Positions 46,669-54,784 of a stretch of DNA of 64,000 nucleotides are shown here, piece after piece (the stretch's first letter is position 1; each line of letters begins with the position of its first letter). The stretch is from Flavobacterium sp. CF108 (GTDB taxonomy: Bacteria; Bacteroidota; Bacteroidia; Flavobacteriales; Flavobacteriaceae): NCBI RefSeq assembly GCF_900129795.1, contig NZ_FQWW01000002.1, forward strand, positions 496,001-560,000, given 5' to 3'. Made by a program: the position numbers and the translations under genes. Under the pieces are notes generated by a model that ran no database searches, was not told the origin of the DNA, and worked only from the letters and a program-made list of their open reading frames with translations.

Positions 46669-48015
46669 TTTCTTCACACTATCAATTACCCCCATCAAAA
46701 ACCCATTAAAATCAAATCCAGGTTCGTCTTCTCTCACTCCCATTCTAACAATTACCATATCCAAAGACGGAATAATTGCCACCATTTGACCTTGATATCC
46801 ACTGCAATAAAACATATCACGAGGAACATCTGGAAATTTCCCTCCGGCATTTAACCAAAATTGCGCTCCATATTTTCCTTCCGAAGTATTAGTTGGAGTT
46901 GCTGTATATTTTACCCAGCTTTCATCTAGAATTTGTTCTCCGTTCCAATTTCCTTTATGCAGATATAATAATCCAAATTTTGACCAATCTCTTGGCGTTG
47001 CCCATCCGTAAGATGAACCTACGAAAGTTCCTGACATATCTTGCTCAACAATCATTGAGTTCATTCCAATTTTATCGATTACAGCGCTGTACCAAAAATC
47101 AAGATATTCTTGCTGCGTTTTAAATTGGCTTCTTAAAATTCGGGAAAGAAGATTTGTTGTTCCAGATGAATAATTCCAATGTGTGTTTGGCTTAAATTGG
47201 GCAGGTTTATCCATTTGTACTTTTCCCATATCTTCGGCCTGAAAAAGCATTTGTGTAGCATCGCAAATCGTACTGTAATTTTCTTCCCATTCTAAACCAG
47301 AATTCATATGAAGCAAATCATTAATCGTAATAATTTTACGATCGTCATTTTGCCATTCTTTAACTGGAGCAGGTTTATAAATATCAATTTTTCCTTGTTT
47401 AGCCAAAACTCCAAAAGCAGAACTTGTAATACTTTTTGTCATCGACCAGCCTAAAATTTTGCTGTCTTTATTAAAACCAGTATCATATTTTTCGGCAATT
47501 AATTTGTCTTTATATAATACAACAACAGCACGGGTTCTTTTTGTTCTTCCACCGTTTTTATCAAAAGCATTTTCAACTGCACTTTTTAATTTCGTGTAAT
47601 CAACATTCGCGAAAGCAGAATCTTTTGGCTCATTATTTCCGTATGGAAAAGGAAGATTGTTTTCTAATTTTGTTCTTTTTGGAAGTAAATACGGTTTTGA
47701 AACATCAAAATCATCATTAATCAAAATCGCACCTAAGCCTTCGCGATAAATTGCTTTTCTTTCTTTCAAACCATAAACGGTTGAAGTGGCAAACTTTCCG
47801 GTTTCGTCAATTGAATTTTTAGCCAGATCAATCATATCGATATCATTGTCTGTTTTTTGGATTAAATCTAACGGACGATGGTCAATAAAATGTCCAGATG
47901 CAACACTTTTGGCCGAAAAACCAGAAATTAAATCCAGTTTTGGATAAGTTGTAAATCCGAAATACAAAAAAGCGAGAACCACTAGAAGCAAAAGTACTTT
48001 AAGAAATTTTTTCAT
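46666..48015 (-). CDS. Serine hydrolase, beta-lactamase/class C (AmpC-like) family
   Basis: The start at ATG 48015 gives an N-terminal membrane/signal segment (about 3-20, FLKVLLLLVVLAFLYFGF) in a product of about 449 residues. The serine nucleophile is in LGWSMTKSITSS (SxxK), with the tyrosine in HWNYSSGTTN. Such proteins are esterases, D-amino-acid amidases or peptidases more often than true beta-lactamases. The longer in-frame form from 48075 adds an unlikely polar leader. It lies on the minus strand between sufS and the PIN island. Confidence 0.87.
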   Translation of the reverse strand: MKKFLKVLLLLVVLAFLYFGFTTYPKLDLISGFSAKSVASGHFIDHRPLDLIQKTDNDIDMIDLAKNSIDETGKFATSTVYGLKERKAIYREGLGAILINDDFDVSKPYLLPKRTKLENNLPFPYGNNEPKDSAFANVDYTKLKSAVENAFDKNGGRTKRTRAVVVLYKDKLIAEKYDTGFNKDSKILGWSMTKSITSSAFGVLAKQGKIDIYKPAPVKEWQNDDRKIITINDLLHMNSGLEWEENYSTICDATQMLFQAEDMGKVQMDKPAQFKPNTHWNYSSGTTNLLSRILRSQFKTQQEYLDFWYSAVIDKIGMNSMIVEQDMSGTFVGSSYGWATPRDWSKFGLLYLHKGNWNGEQILDESWVKYTATPTNTSEGKYGAQFWLNAGGKFPDVPRDMFYCSGYQGQMVAIIPSLDMVIVRMGVREDEPGFDFNGFLMGVIDSVKK

Positions 48016-48202
48016 GATGATGTCAGTATTTTTATTGCAATATAAATAATTTATGTTCACGATTTTAGAACTCAAATCATAAATCTGATTCGGATAATTC
48101 AGAAAACTTAATTGATTTTTACGGAATCAGCATTTACCCCTTGTAACAATGACATCATAAAAGGAAATTATAGAATTGCTATATAAACAAATTTAGTTTT
48201 AG

Positions 48203-48210
48203 TACTTTTG
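48203..48210 (+). promoter_or_regulatory. -7 box TACTTTTG upstream of sufS
   Basis: TAnnTTTG lies 25 bp before the sufS ATG, with a TTG at 48176-48178 (24-bp spacing). This second promoter fits the fact that sufS is cut off from sufD by a terminator and an opposite-strand island. Confidence 0.5.
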
Positions 48211-48235
48211 TAAATAGATTTTTTCTAAATAAGAC

Positions 48236-49450
48236 ATGCTAGATATTCAAAAAATAAGAGCTGATTTTCCGATACTTTCACAAACTGTAAACGGAAAACC
48301 TTTAGTATATTTCGACAACGGAGCTACTTCGCAAAAACCACAAGTTGTAATTGATGCAGAAGTAAAATATTATCAGGAAATTAATGCCAATATTCACCGC
48401 GGCGTTCACACTTTAAGCCAATTAGCGACTGATGCTTACGAGATTTCGCGTGGTAAAGTAAAAGAACATATTAATGCAAAACATGCTCACGAAGTGCTTT
48501 TTACTTCGGGAACTACGCACGGAATCAACTTAGTAACAAATGGTTTTGCTTCTATTTTAAAACCTGGTGACGAAGTAATGGTTTCTTCATTAGAACATCA
48601 CAGTAATATTGTGCCTTGGCAGATGTTATGCGAAAGAACGGGAGCCACTTTGAAAGTTATTCCTATTAATCAAAACGGAGAATTAATTCTGGAAGATTTT
48701 GATTCTTTGCTTTCAGAAAAAACAAAAGTGGTTACGGTTAATCATATTTCAAATGCACTCGGAATTATTAATCCGATAAAATATATCATTGATAAAGCTC
48801 ACGCTGTTGGCGCTGCAGTTTTAATTGATGGAGCGCAGGCTGTTCCGCATTTAAAACCAAATGTTCAGGAATTAGATTGTGATTTTTATGCTTTTTCAGG
48901 ACATAAAATGTGTGGTCCAACCGGAACCGGAATTCTTTATGGAAAAGAAGAATGGTTAAATAAACTTCCTCCTTATCAAGGCGGTGGTGAAATGATTAAA
49001 GAAGTTACTTTCGAGAAAACAACTTACGCAGATCTTCCTCATAAATTTGAAGCCGGAACACCCAATATTGCTGGCGGAATTGTTTTAGGAACTGCAATTG
49101 ATTATTTAAACAGTGTTGGTTTTGAAAATATTCACGAATATGAAACTGAACTTTTAGATTACGCTACAAAACGTTTATCTGAAATTGAAGGTTTAAGAAT
49201 CTACGGGACAGGAAAAAATAAAGCTTCTGTGATCTCGTTTAATATTGATGGAATTCATCCGTATGATATTGGTTCTATTATCGACAAATTAGGAATTGCA
49301 GTTAGAACCGGACATCATTGTGCTCAGCCTATTATGAATTTCTTCTGTATTCCGGGAACGATTCGCGCTTCTTTTTCATTTTATAATACCAAAGAAGAAA
49401 TTGACCAAATGGTCGATGCCGTTAAAAAGGCACAAACAATGCTAAGCTAA
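48236..49450 (+). CDS. sufS: Cysteine desulfurase SufS
   Basis: This 404-residue PLP enzyme has the PLP lysine in DFYAFSGHKMCGPTG, substrate and PLP contacts in SSLEHHSNIVPW and LIDGAQAVPH, and the catalytic cysteine in VRTGHHCAQPIM, in the short-loop (group II) context that needs SufE. It removes sulfur from L-cysteine to feed SufBC2D. It heads the second half of the suf cluster. Confidence 0.97.
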   Translation: MLDIQKIRADFPILSQTVNGKPLVYFDNGATSQKPQVVIDAEVKYYQEINANIHRGVHTLSQLATDAYEISRGKVKEHINAKHAHEVLFTSGTTHGINLVTNGFASILKPGDEVMVSSLEHHSNIVPWQMLCERTGATLKVIPINQNGELILEDFDSLLSEKTKVVTVNHISNALGIINPIKYIIDKAHAVGAAVLIDGAQAVPHLKPNVQELDCDFYAFSGHKMCGPTGTGILYGKEEWLNKLPPYQGGGEMIKEVTFEKTTYADLPHKFEAGTPNIAGGIVLGTAIDYLNSVGFENIHEYETELLDYATKRLSEIEGLRIYGTGKNKASVISFNIDGIHPYDIGSIIDKLGIAVRTGHHCAQPIMNFFCIPGTIRASFSFYNTKEEIDQMVDAVKKAQTMLS

Positions 49451-49461
49451 CATCTATTTTT

Positions 49462-49887
49462 ATGAGAATAATATCTTTATTGCTTTTAACGCTTTTTATT
49501 GCTACCGGCTGCTGCAGTCAAAAAAAGACAAACATGGCTACAACTCAAATTGAATATTCTGCAATGTCAAGAGGATATTTCAAAAAGATTGTAGTTCAAA
49601 ATCAGACTGTTTATGTTACAAACGGTAGAGATCAACAACCAATTGAAAGTAAAATTGACGATGCTAAATGGAACAAAATTGTTGCTGAATTTTCAAAAGT
49701 AGATTTAAACAAACTTTCGGCATTAAAAGCACCAACTGAAAAACGTTTTTATGACGGTGCTGCGATTGGAAATTTAAAAATAACTCAAGATCAAAAAACA
49801 TACGAAACAGCAGGTTTCGACAATGGTTTTCCCCCTAAGGAAATTGAAAAACTGGTAAATTTACTGGTTGATTTTGCTAAAGAATAA
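49462..49887 (+). CDS. Small hypothetical lipoprotein between sufS and sufE
   Basis: This 141-residue protein has a signal with the lipobox ATGCC (Cys17/18) and then a mixed alpha/beta body (about 30-141) with FYDGAAIGNLKITQDQKTYET. There are no metal motifs beyond the lipobox cysteines. It is 11 bp after sufS and 2 bp before sufE, so it is certainly in the operon. An envelope lipoprotein inside a cytosolic Fe-S operon is odd. I do not recognise a characterised family. Confidence 0.8.
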   Translation: MRIISLLLLTLFIATGCCSQKKTNMATTQIEYSAMSRGYFKKIVVQNQTVYVTNGRDQQPIESKIDDAKWNKIVAEFSKVDLNKLSALKAPTEKRFYDGAAIGNLKITQDQKTYETAGFDNGFPPKEIEKLVNLLVDFAKE

Positions 49888-49889
49888 TT

Positions 49890-50315
49890 ATGACAATTAA
49901 AGAAATACAAAACGAAATAATAGACGAATTTTCGATGTTCGACGACTGGATGCAGCGTTATGAATATATTATCGAACTGGGAAAAAGTCTTCCGTTAATT
50001 AAAGAAGAATACAAAACCGACGAGAATTTAATCAAAGGGTGTCAGTCAAAAGTCTGGCTTCAAGGCGAGCAAAACGATGATAAAATTGTTTTTACGGCAG
50101 ACAGTGACGCTATTTTGACTAAAGGAATAATTGCTATTTTAATTCGCGCTTTCTCTAATCAAAAGGCATCAGACATTATAAGTGCTGATACTGAATTTAT
50201 AGACGAAATTGGATTAAAAGAACATTTATCTGCAACACGCGCCAATGGTTTGGTTTCGATGATAAAAAACATCAAAATGTACGCTTTGGCCTTTGATGCA
50301 AAAAACAAAAATTAA
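49890..50315 (+). CDS. sufE: Sulfur acceptor protein SufE
   Basis: This 141-residue protein has MFDDWMQRYEYIIELGKSLP, then the active cysteine in LIKGCQSKVWL, the classical SufE pattern. The second half carries ALTKGI-like AILTKGIIAILI and ISADTEFIDEIGLKEHLSATRANG. It takes persulfide from SufS and passes it to SufB. It begins 2 bp after the lipoprotein stop. Confidence 0.96.
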   Translation: MTIKEIQNEIIDEFSMFDDWMQRYEYIIELGKSLPLIKEEYKTDENLIKGCQSKVWLQGEQNDDKIVFTADSDAILTKGIIAILIRAFSNQKASDIISADTEFIDEIGLKEHLSATRANGLVSMIKNIKMYALAFDAKNKN

Positions 50316-50325
50316 AAAATTTTAA

Positions 50326-50430
50326 ACCATTAAGGCATTAAGATTCATAAAGTACTAAGCTTAATTTTCTTGATAGTTCGAAGAGAATTAAGCATACTGC
50401 AAAACTTAATTTTCTTAATATCTTAATGGT
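50326..50430. repeat. Palindromic spacer between sufE and the SufT-like gene
   Basis: Outer arms ACCATTAAG / CTTAATGGT enclose further complementary A+T-rich blocks (GCTTAATTTTCTT, AAGAGAATTAAGC). This is probably a folded RNA spacer or a dispersed element. Confidence 0.55.
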
Positions 50431-50447
50431 AAAAACAAAAAATAAAA

Positions 50448-50771
50448 ATGGAACAAGAAATAGACACAAACGAATTAGGAGAATCAATCGTAAAAGTTTT
50501 AAAAGGAATTTACGATCCTGAGATTCCTGTAGATATTTATGAGTTAGGATTAATCTACGACGTAATGGTTAATACAGATTACGAAGTAAAAATCCTGATG
50601 ACATTAACATCTCCAAACTGCCCGGTTGCAGAAAGCTTACCAAGAGAAGTTGAAGAGAAAGTAAAAACAATCGAATACATCAAAGATGTTGATGTTGAGA
50701 TCACTTTCGATCCGCCTTGGAGTAAAGATTTAATGAGCGAAGAAGCAAAATTAGAATTAGGAATGCTTTAA
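50448..50771 (+). CDS. SufT/MIP18-like (DUF59) metal-sulfur cluster assembly factor
   Basis: This 107-residue protein has the DUF59 family pattern: GIYDPEIPVDIYELGLIYDV, LTSPNCPVAESLP with the conserved cysteine and VEITFDPPWSKDLMSEEAK. It assists Fe-S protein maturation downstream of the scaffold. It lies in the suf cluster behind sufE, separated by a palindromic spacer. Confidence 0.93.
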   Translation: MEQEIDTNELGESIVKVLKGIYDPEIPVDIYELGLIYDVMVNTDYEVKILMTLTSPNCPVAESLPREVEEKVKTIEYIKDVDVEITFDPPWSKDLMSEEAKLELGML

Positions 50772-50788
50772 AAAATAGTCATAAAGTT

Positions 50789-50827
50789 GAAAGTCATAAA
50801 GTCAAAAGTTAGGACTTTATGACTTTC
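50789..50827. repeat. Perfect 15-bp inverted repeat
   Basis: GAAAGTCATAAAGTC (50789-50803) and its complement (50813-50827) have a 9-base loop and lie between the SufT-like and DUF2480 genes. A related AAAGTCATAAAG motif occurs in the sufA-sufB gap near 38973. Confidence 0.75.
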
Positions 50828-50852
50828 GACCTTCGACTTTAAGACTTATAGA

Positions 50853-51362
50853 ATGGAAGAAATCATCAATAAAGTTGCCAATAGTGCTTTAGAAGTTTTT
50901 GATTTGGAGGATTATTATCCAAAAGGAATGCGTGTGCAGATTGACATTTCGCAATGGCTTTTGGAAGGATTTTTATTGAAAGAAAAAGACTTTAGAGAAC
51001 ACCTTAAAAATCATGATTGGTCACAATACCAAGATCAATATATCGCTGTACATTGCAGTACAGATGCAATAGTTCCCGCTTGGGCATTAATTTTAGTAAG
51101 CGTTCATTTAGCTCCTTTTGCTAAAAAAGTAGTAAACGGAACTATTGAGGATCTGGATTCAAGTTTATACGAAGAAATTTTAAGCAAAATCGATTATTCG
51201 GCATACAAAAATAAGCCGGTTATTGTAAAAGGCTGTTCAAAGAAACCAGTTCCTATGCGTGCTTATATTTTAGCAACAACTTATTTACAGCCCTTTGCCC
51301 GCAGTATTATGTATGGCGAAGCTTGTTCTGCTGTGCCTTTATACAAAGAATCTAAGAAATAA
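50853..51362 (+). CDS. DUF2480 family protein
   Basis: This 169-residue soluble protein matches a Bacteroidota family usually found near suf genes: VFDLEDYYPKGMRVQIDISQ-like opening, HDWSQYQDQYIAVHCSTDAIVP and VIVKGCSKKPVPMRAYILA. Two conserved cysteines (in HCSTD and GCSKK) could handle sulfur or metal. No activity is established. It is the eighth core gene of the cluster. Confidence 0.85.
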   Translation: MEEIINKVANSALEVFDLEDYYPKGMRVQIDISQWLLEGFLLKEKDFREHLKNHDWSQYQDQYIAVHCSTDAIVPAWALILVSVHLAPFAKKVVNGTIEDLDSSLYEEILSKIDYSAYKNKPVIVKGCSKKPVPMRAYILATTYLQPFARSIMYGEACSAVPLYKESKK

Positions 51363-51408
51363 CCTTCATTTTAAAGTAATATTCCCTTAACCTTCGGTTG
51401 TATTTTAG

Positions 51409-51416
51409 TATATTTG
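51409..51416 (+). promoter_or_regulatory. -7 box TATATTTG of the DUF3078 gene
   Basis: The consensus lies 27 bp before ATG 51443. It suggests the outer-membrane-type protein gene has its own promoter despite its fixed place after DUF2480. Confidence 0.5.
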
Positions 51417-51442
51417 TTAATATACACTTAAACTAAACAACT

Positions 51443-52393
51443 ATGAGAAAGCTGACGTTATTACTATTTATCTTAGCGAACTTTACTTTTGTTCAGGCCC
51501 AAAATTCAGAAAAAGAACTAATTCAGAATACCGAAAAAGCGGTAAGAAAAATAAACGATACAATTGAGGACGAAGGATGGAAAGCAAAAGGAACAGTTTC
51601 TCTTTTATTAAACCAATCCAGCTTCAATAACTGGATCGCAGGTGGTGAGGATAGTTTCTCTGGGACTTTAGGAATAAACTATGATTTCAATTACAAAAAA
51701 GACGATGTAACCTGGGACAATAAAATCCTTGCTTCTTACGGACTCTTACAAACTAAAAACACCGATTTCGGAAAAAAGACTGATGATCGTTTAGAGTTTA
51801 ATTCAATCGTTGGTAAAAGAGCTTTTGGTGAGTGGTATTACTCTTACTTTCTAAACTTTAGAACTCAATTTACAACGGGTTATATTTATGGTCAGGATGC
51901 CAACGGAAAAGAAATCCGAACAGAAAACACCAAATTCATGTCTCCGGGTTATCTAACTACAGGTCCTGGTATTTATTGGTCTAAAGATGAACATTTAAAA
52001 ATAAATTTTGCGCCGTTAACTTCAAAATTCACTTTTGTAGATGGTGCTTATACTTCCGGCATTGATCAAAACACAGGATTACCATATGTTGATGGAGCTT
52101 ATTTTGGCGTAGATGCTAATAAAACGATGCGTTACGAGTTAGGTTTTTATGCTTCTGTTTATTACAAATTGGCCATTATGACTAACGTTACCGCAGAAAA
52201 CACATTGAATCTTTATTCTAATTATCTGGAAGATCCTCAAAACGTAGATATCAATTACTCTTTAAATATCATCATGAAAGTAAACAAGTACTTATCGGCA
52301 AATTTAGCCTTCCAGGCTATTTATGACGACAATGCTTTTCAAGGTCTTCAAACTAGAGAAGTATTTGGTTTAGGAGTTAATTTTGGGTTTTAA
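51443..52393 (+). CDS. DUF3078 family outer-membrane beta-barrel-like protein
   Basis: This 316-residue protein has a signal peptide (1-19, TFVQAQ), then repeated amphipathic strands with the family patterns GTVSLLLNQSSFNNWIAGGED and LGINYDFNYKKDDVTWDNKI, ending VFGLGVNFGF with a terminal aromatic residue, as in outer-membrane barrels. The function is unknown. It closes the suf gene neighbourhood and ends at the hairpin 52481-52522. Confidence 0.85.
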   Translation: MRKLTLLLFILANFTFVQAQNSEKELIQNTEKAVRKINDTIEDEGWKAKGTVSLLLNQSSFNNWIAGGEDSFSGTLGINYDFNYKKDDVTWDNKILASYGLLQTKNTDFGKKTDDRLEFNSIVGKRAFGEWYYSYFLNFRTQFTTGYIYGQDANGKEIRTENTKFMSPGYLTTGPGIYWSKDEHLKINFAPLTSKFTFVDGAYTSGIDQNTGLPYVDGAYFGVDANKTMRYELGFYASVYYKLAIMTNVTAENTLNLYSNYLEDPQNVDINYSLNIIMKVNKYLSANLAFQAIYDDNAFQGLQTREVFGLGVNFGF

Positions 52394-52480
52394 TAATCAG
52401 CAACCCCGTGAAAGGCTTCTTTTCTAAAGGTGTCGAATTCGACATCTTAAACATCAATTTTCATTGAACATCTTATAAAA

Positions 52481-52522
52481 AAACGGCTTTTGATTTATTT
52501 CAAAAGCCGTTTATATTTTTAT
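52481..52522. terminator. Terminator hairpin, copy 1 of a duplicated element
   Basis: Arms AAACGGCTTTTG / CAAAAGCCGTTT have an 8-base loop and then TATATTTTTATT. Together with the A run before it, it can act in both directions. A second copy with the loop in reverse complement lies at 53351-53392. Confidence 0.88.
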
Positions 52523-52684
52523 TTACTTATTAAATGATTTAGGTTTTATTCGAACGATTTTATCGTCTTTCATAATAACTAATTCAGTATTTGATTTCTT
52601 TTTGAACTCAATTAATTTATCATAAACCAAATCCATCGCATCTAAAATTTTAGTTTGAGTTGCCGATCTTTTATATGTTTTCAT
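52523..52684 (-). CDS. Small 53-residue protein, possible partner of the zeta-like kinase
   Basis: This is a short complete ORF (ATG 52684, stop 52523-52525) encoding MKTYKRSATQTKILDAMDLV... and a C-terminal ELVIMKDDKIVRIKP. It overlaps the end of the kinase gene by 14 bp on the same strand, so it is translationally coupled to it. Length, charge and coupling are consistent with an antitoxin-like partner, though antitoxins usually precede their toxins. I do not recognise its family. Confidence 0.65.
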   Translation of the reverse strand: MKTYKRSATQTKILDAMDLVYDKLIEFKKKSNTELVIMKDDKIVRIKPKSFNK

Positions 52685-53255
52685 TATAAATTCCTTTTAG
52701 TTTATCATACTTAATTTCATTGATTATATCAATTTCGCTTTCCAGCATTTTTTCTGCCAATAATTCAGGTTTCCCAAATGAATTATCAAAGATCATAACT
52801 TCATCAACTATTGGCAAATATATATTAAATAAGTTTAATATTCCATTAATGTATCTTCGCTTAATAACATCTGTTTCTATATTATGTCCCCCTTCTGTAA
52901 CTCTAGTTTTTACTCTTTCAATCGCAAGTTCAACATCTTGCAACCAAAAAAATAAAAGAATTACTTTATAACCTTTTTCTTGAGCTAAAGTAATTTTAGA
53001 TTTATAACTTTTAGTGGCTAGTGTTGTTTCAAAAGCAAATATTGTATTAGTATCTAATAACTCATTTATTCTATGAAGCATTATTCTACCAGCCTCAAAA
53101 GCTACTTTTTCAGGTTGAAATGGAGAGAGACCTTTAGCAATTTCATCTGCATTTACAAATTCTTTACAGTTTAAAATTTCAGGGAGTATTGTAAAAGAAG
53201 CCGTAGTTTTACCTGCTCCATTGCATCCTGAAATTATATATAAATTCTTACTCAT
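52671..53255 (-). CDS. Zeta-toxin-family P-loop kinase
   Basis: This 194-residue protein has Walker A GCNGAGKTT at 10-18. VNADEIAKGLSPFQPEKVAFEAGR is the zeta-type substrate loop (with Asp37), FAFETTLATKSY follows, and ERVKTRVTEGGHNIETDVIKRRY is the basic lid motif of this family. Relatives phosphorylate UDP-N-acetylglucosamine (true zeta) or are uncharacterised. At 194 residues it is shorter than streptococcal zeta. The promoter lies so close to the ATG that the mRNA may be leaderless. It is bracketed by duplicated terminators. Confidence 0.88.
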   Translation of the reverse strand: MSKNLYIISGCNGAGKTTASFTILPEILNCKEFVNADEIAKGLSPFQPEKVAFEAGRIMLHRINELLDTNTIFAFETTLATKSYKSKITLAQEKGYKVILLFFWLQDVELAIERVKTRVTEGGHNIETDVIKRRYINGILNLFNIYLPIVDEVMIFDNSFGKPELLAEKMLESEIDIINEIKYDKLKGIYNENI

Positions 53256-53260
53256 TTAAA

Positions 53261-53290
53261 CAAAGATATGAAATATCAATTTTTACCAAA
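53261..53290 (-). promoter_or_regulatory. Promoter TTTG-N18-TATCTTTG, implying a leaderless mRNA
   Basis: The minus-strand -33 TTTG (53287-53290) and -7 TATCTTTG (53261-53268) end 5 bp before the kinase ATG (53255). With normal spacing the transcript would begin at or within a base or two of the start codon. Confidence 0.6.
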
Positions 53291-53350
53291 TCTTATTTTA
53301 GAGATATTTAATAAAGTTTTTATAATCTTCCTGTTTATTCATTATATAAA

Positions 53351-53392
53351 AAACGGCTTTTGAAATAAATCAAAAGCCGTTTCTATTTTTAT
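53351..53392. terminator. Terminator hairpin, copy 2, at the hflX 3' end
   Basis: Its arms and tail are the same as at 52481-52522; only the 8-base loop (AAATAAAT versus ATTTATTT) and one tail base differ. It overlaps the hflX stop codon (53389-53391). Confidence 0.88.
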
Positions 53393-54618
53393 TCCTCTTC
53401 CTTTTCAACCGCGTCCTTATAATCAGGATACAAAAACTTATTATATGGAAATCTTGTTATGTGAATCTGACGAACAGCTTCATAAACCGTTTCTCTAAAT
53501 TCCTCAAAATTTTCTTTTTGAGTTGCCGAAATAAACAAGGCGTTATCTTCTCCTACATTACTCATCCAAGTCTGTTTCCATTCCTCAAGCGTCCAGTGTT
53601 TTCTGGTTCTTTCGGTAATCAAATCATCTTCGTCAATCGTTAGATGTTTGTAAGCGTCGATTTTATTGAAAACCATAATGGTTGGTTTATCATTGCTCTT
53701 AATTTCCTGCAAGGTCTGATTTACAGATTCTATATGATCTTCAAAATCAGGATGCGAAATATCTACAACGTGCAAAAGTAAATCGGCTTCACGAACCTCA
53801 TCAAGTGTACTTTTAAAAGAGTCTACTAATTGAGTTGGCAGTTTTCGTATAAATCCAACCGTGTCTGAAAGCAAAAATGGAAGGTTTTTAATAACTACTT
53901 TTCGAACTGTTGTATCTAATGTTGCAAATAATTTATTCTCAACAAAAACATCACTTTTTCCAATAGCATTCATCAAAGTCGACTTTCCAACGTTTGTATA
54001 TCCAACCAGCGCCACACGAACCATTGCGCCGCGATTGCTTCTTTGGATACTCATTTGTTTGTCGATTGTCTTGATTTTGTCTTTCAACAACGAAATTCGG
54101 TCACGTACAATACGCCTATCTGTTTCGATCTCTGTTTCACCGGGACCACGCATACCAATTCCCCCTTTTTGACGCTCAAGGTGTGTCCATAAACCAGAAA
54201 GTCTTGGCAGTAAATAAATACACTGCGCCAATTCTACTTGCGTTCTTGCATACGAAGTTTCAGCTCTTTGCGCAAAAATATCCAGAATCAAATTGGTTCT
54301 GTCAAGGATTTTGCAATCTATAATTCGTGAAATATTTTTTTGCTGTGATGGTGATAATTCATCATCAAAAATTAAAGTCGATATTCCGTTTTCTTTTACA
54401 AAAAGATTGATTTCATCTATTTTACCCGTTCCCACAAAAGTCTTCGGATTCGGACGTTCCATTTTTTGCGAAAAGCGTTTAATAACTTCACCTCCTGCGG
54501 TAAAAGTTAAAAACTCTAATTCATCTAAATATTCATTAAGTTTTTCCTCACTTTGATTTTGAGTTATAATACCAACAATAGCTGTTTTCTCAAAATTTAT
54601 AACTTCTTTTTCTAACAT
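53389..54618 (-). CDS. hflX: GTPase HflX
   Basis: This 409-residue ribosome-associated GTPase has an N-terminal HflX domain with KTFVGTGKIDEI and DELSPSQQKNISRIIDCKIL, then the glycine-rich linker RQKGGIGMRGPGETEIETDRR. In the G domain, G1 is GYTNVGKST, G3 DTVGF and G4 NKID. It splits or rescues stalled ribosomes, notably under stress. It is transcribed from a good promoter (54635-54663) and ends in the duplicated terminator. Confidence 0.97.
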   Translation of the reverse strand: MLEKEVINFEKTAIVGIITQNQSEEKLNEYLDELEFLTFTAGGEVIKRFSQKMERPNPKTFVGTGKIDEINLFVKENGISTLIFDDELSPSQQKNISRIIDCKILDRTNLILDIFAQRAETSYARTQVELAQCIYLLPRLSGLWTHLERQKGGIGMRGPGETEIETDRRIVRDRISLLKDKIKTIDKQMSIQRSNRGAMVRVALVGYTNVGKSTLMNAIGKSDVFVENKLFATLDTTVRKVVIKNLPFLLSDTVGFIRKLPTQLVDSFKSTLDEVREADLLLHVVDISHPDFEDHIESVNQTLQEIKSNDKPTIMVFNKIDAYKHLTIDEDDLITERTRKHWTLEEWKQTWMSNVGEDNALFISATQKENFEEFRETVYEAVRQIHITRFPYNKFLYPDYKDAVEKEEE

Positions 54619-54634
54619 ATCTTAAAATAAGCTA

Positions 54635-54663
54635 CAAATTTAATCATTTGTATACTACTACAA
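54635..54663 (-). promoter_or_regulatory. hflX promoter TTG-N18-TAAATTTG
   Basis: Minus-strand TTG (54661-54663) and -7 TAAATTTG (54635-54642) lie 17 bp upstream of the hflX ATG. Confidence 0.6.
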
Positions 54664-54784
54664 TTATAGAATTACGTTTTTAAATATTATTTAAAATGAT
54701 AAACCATCTAAAAATCATGTTTTACAAAGTATTTCTTTAATAAAACTCGATTTTTAAATGGCTTAAAAAGGATTCAAAAACTAT

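Noticed and set aside
46666..48015. True antibiotic beta-lactamase
   Set aside because: SxxK and a Tyr motif are present, but the class C YxN and KTG patterns are not convincingly matched; it is better described as a serine hydrolase.
38634..53392. Prophage or integrative element as the cause of the suf insertions
   Set aside because: No integrase, transposase, phage structural gene, tRNA or att-like repeat is visible; inserts are small and independent.
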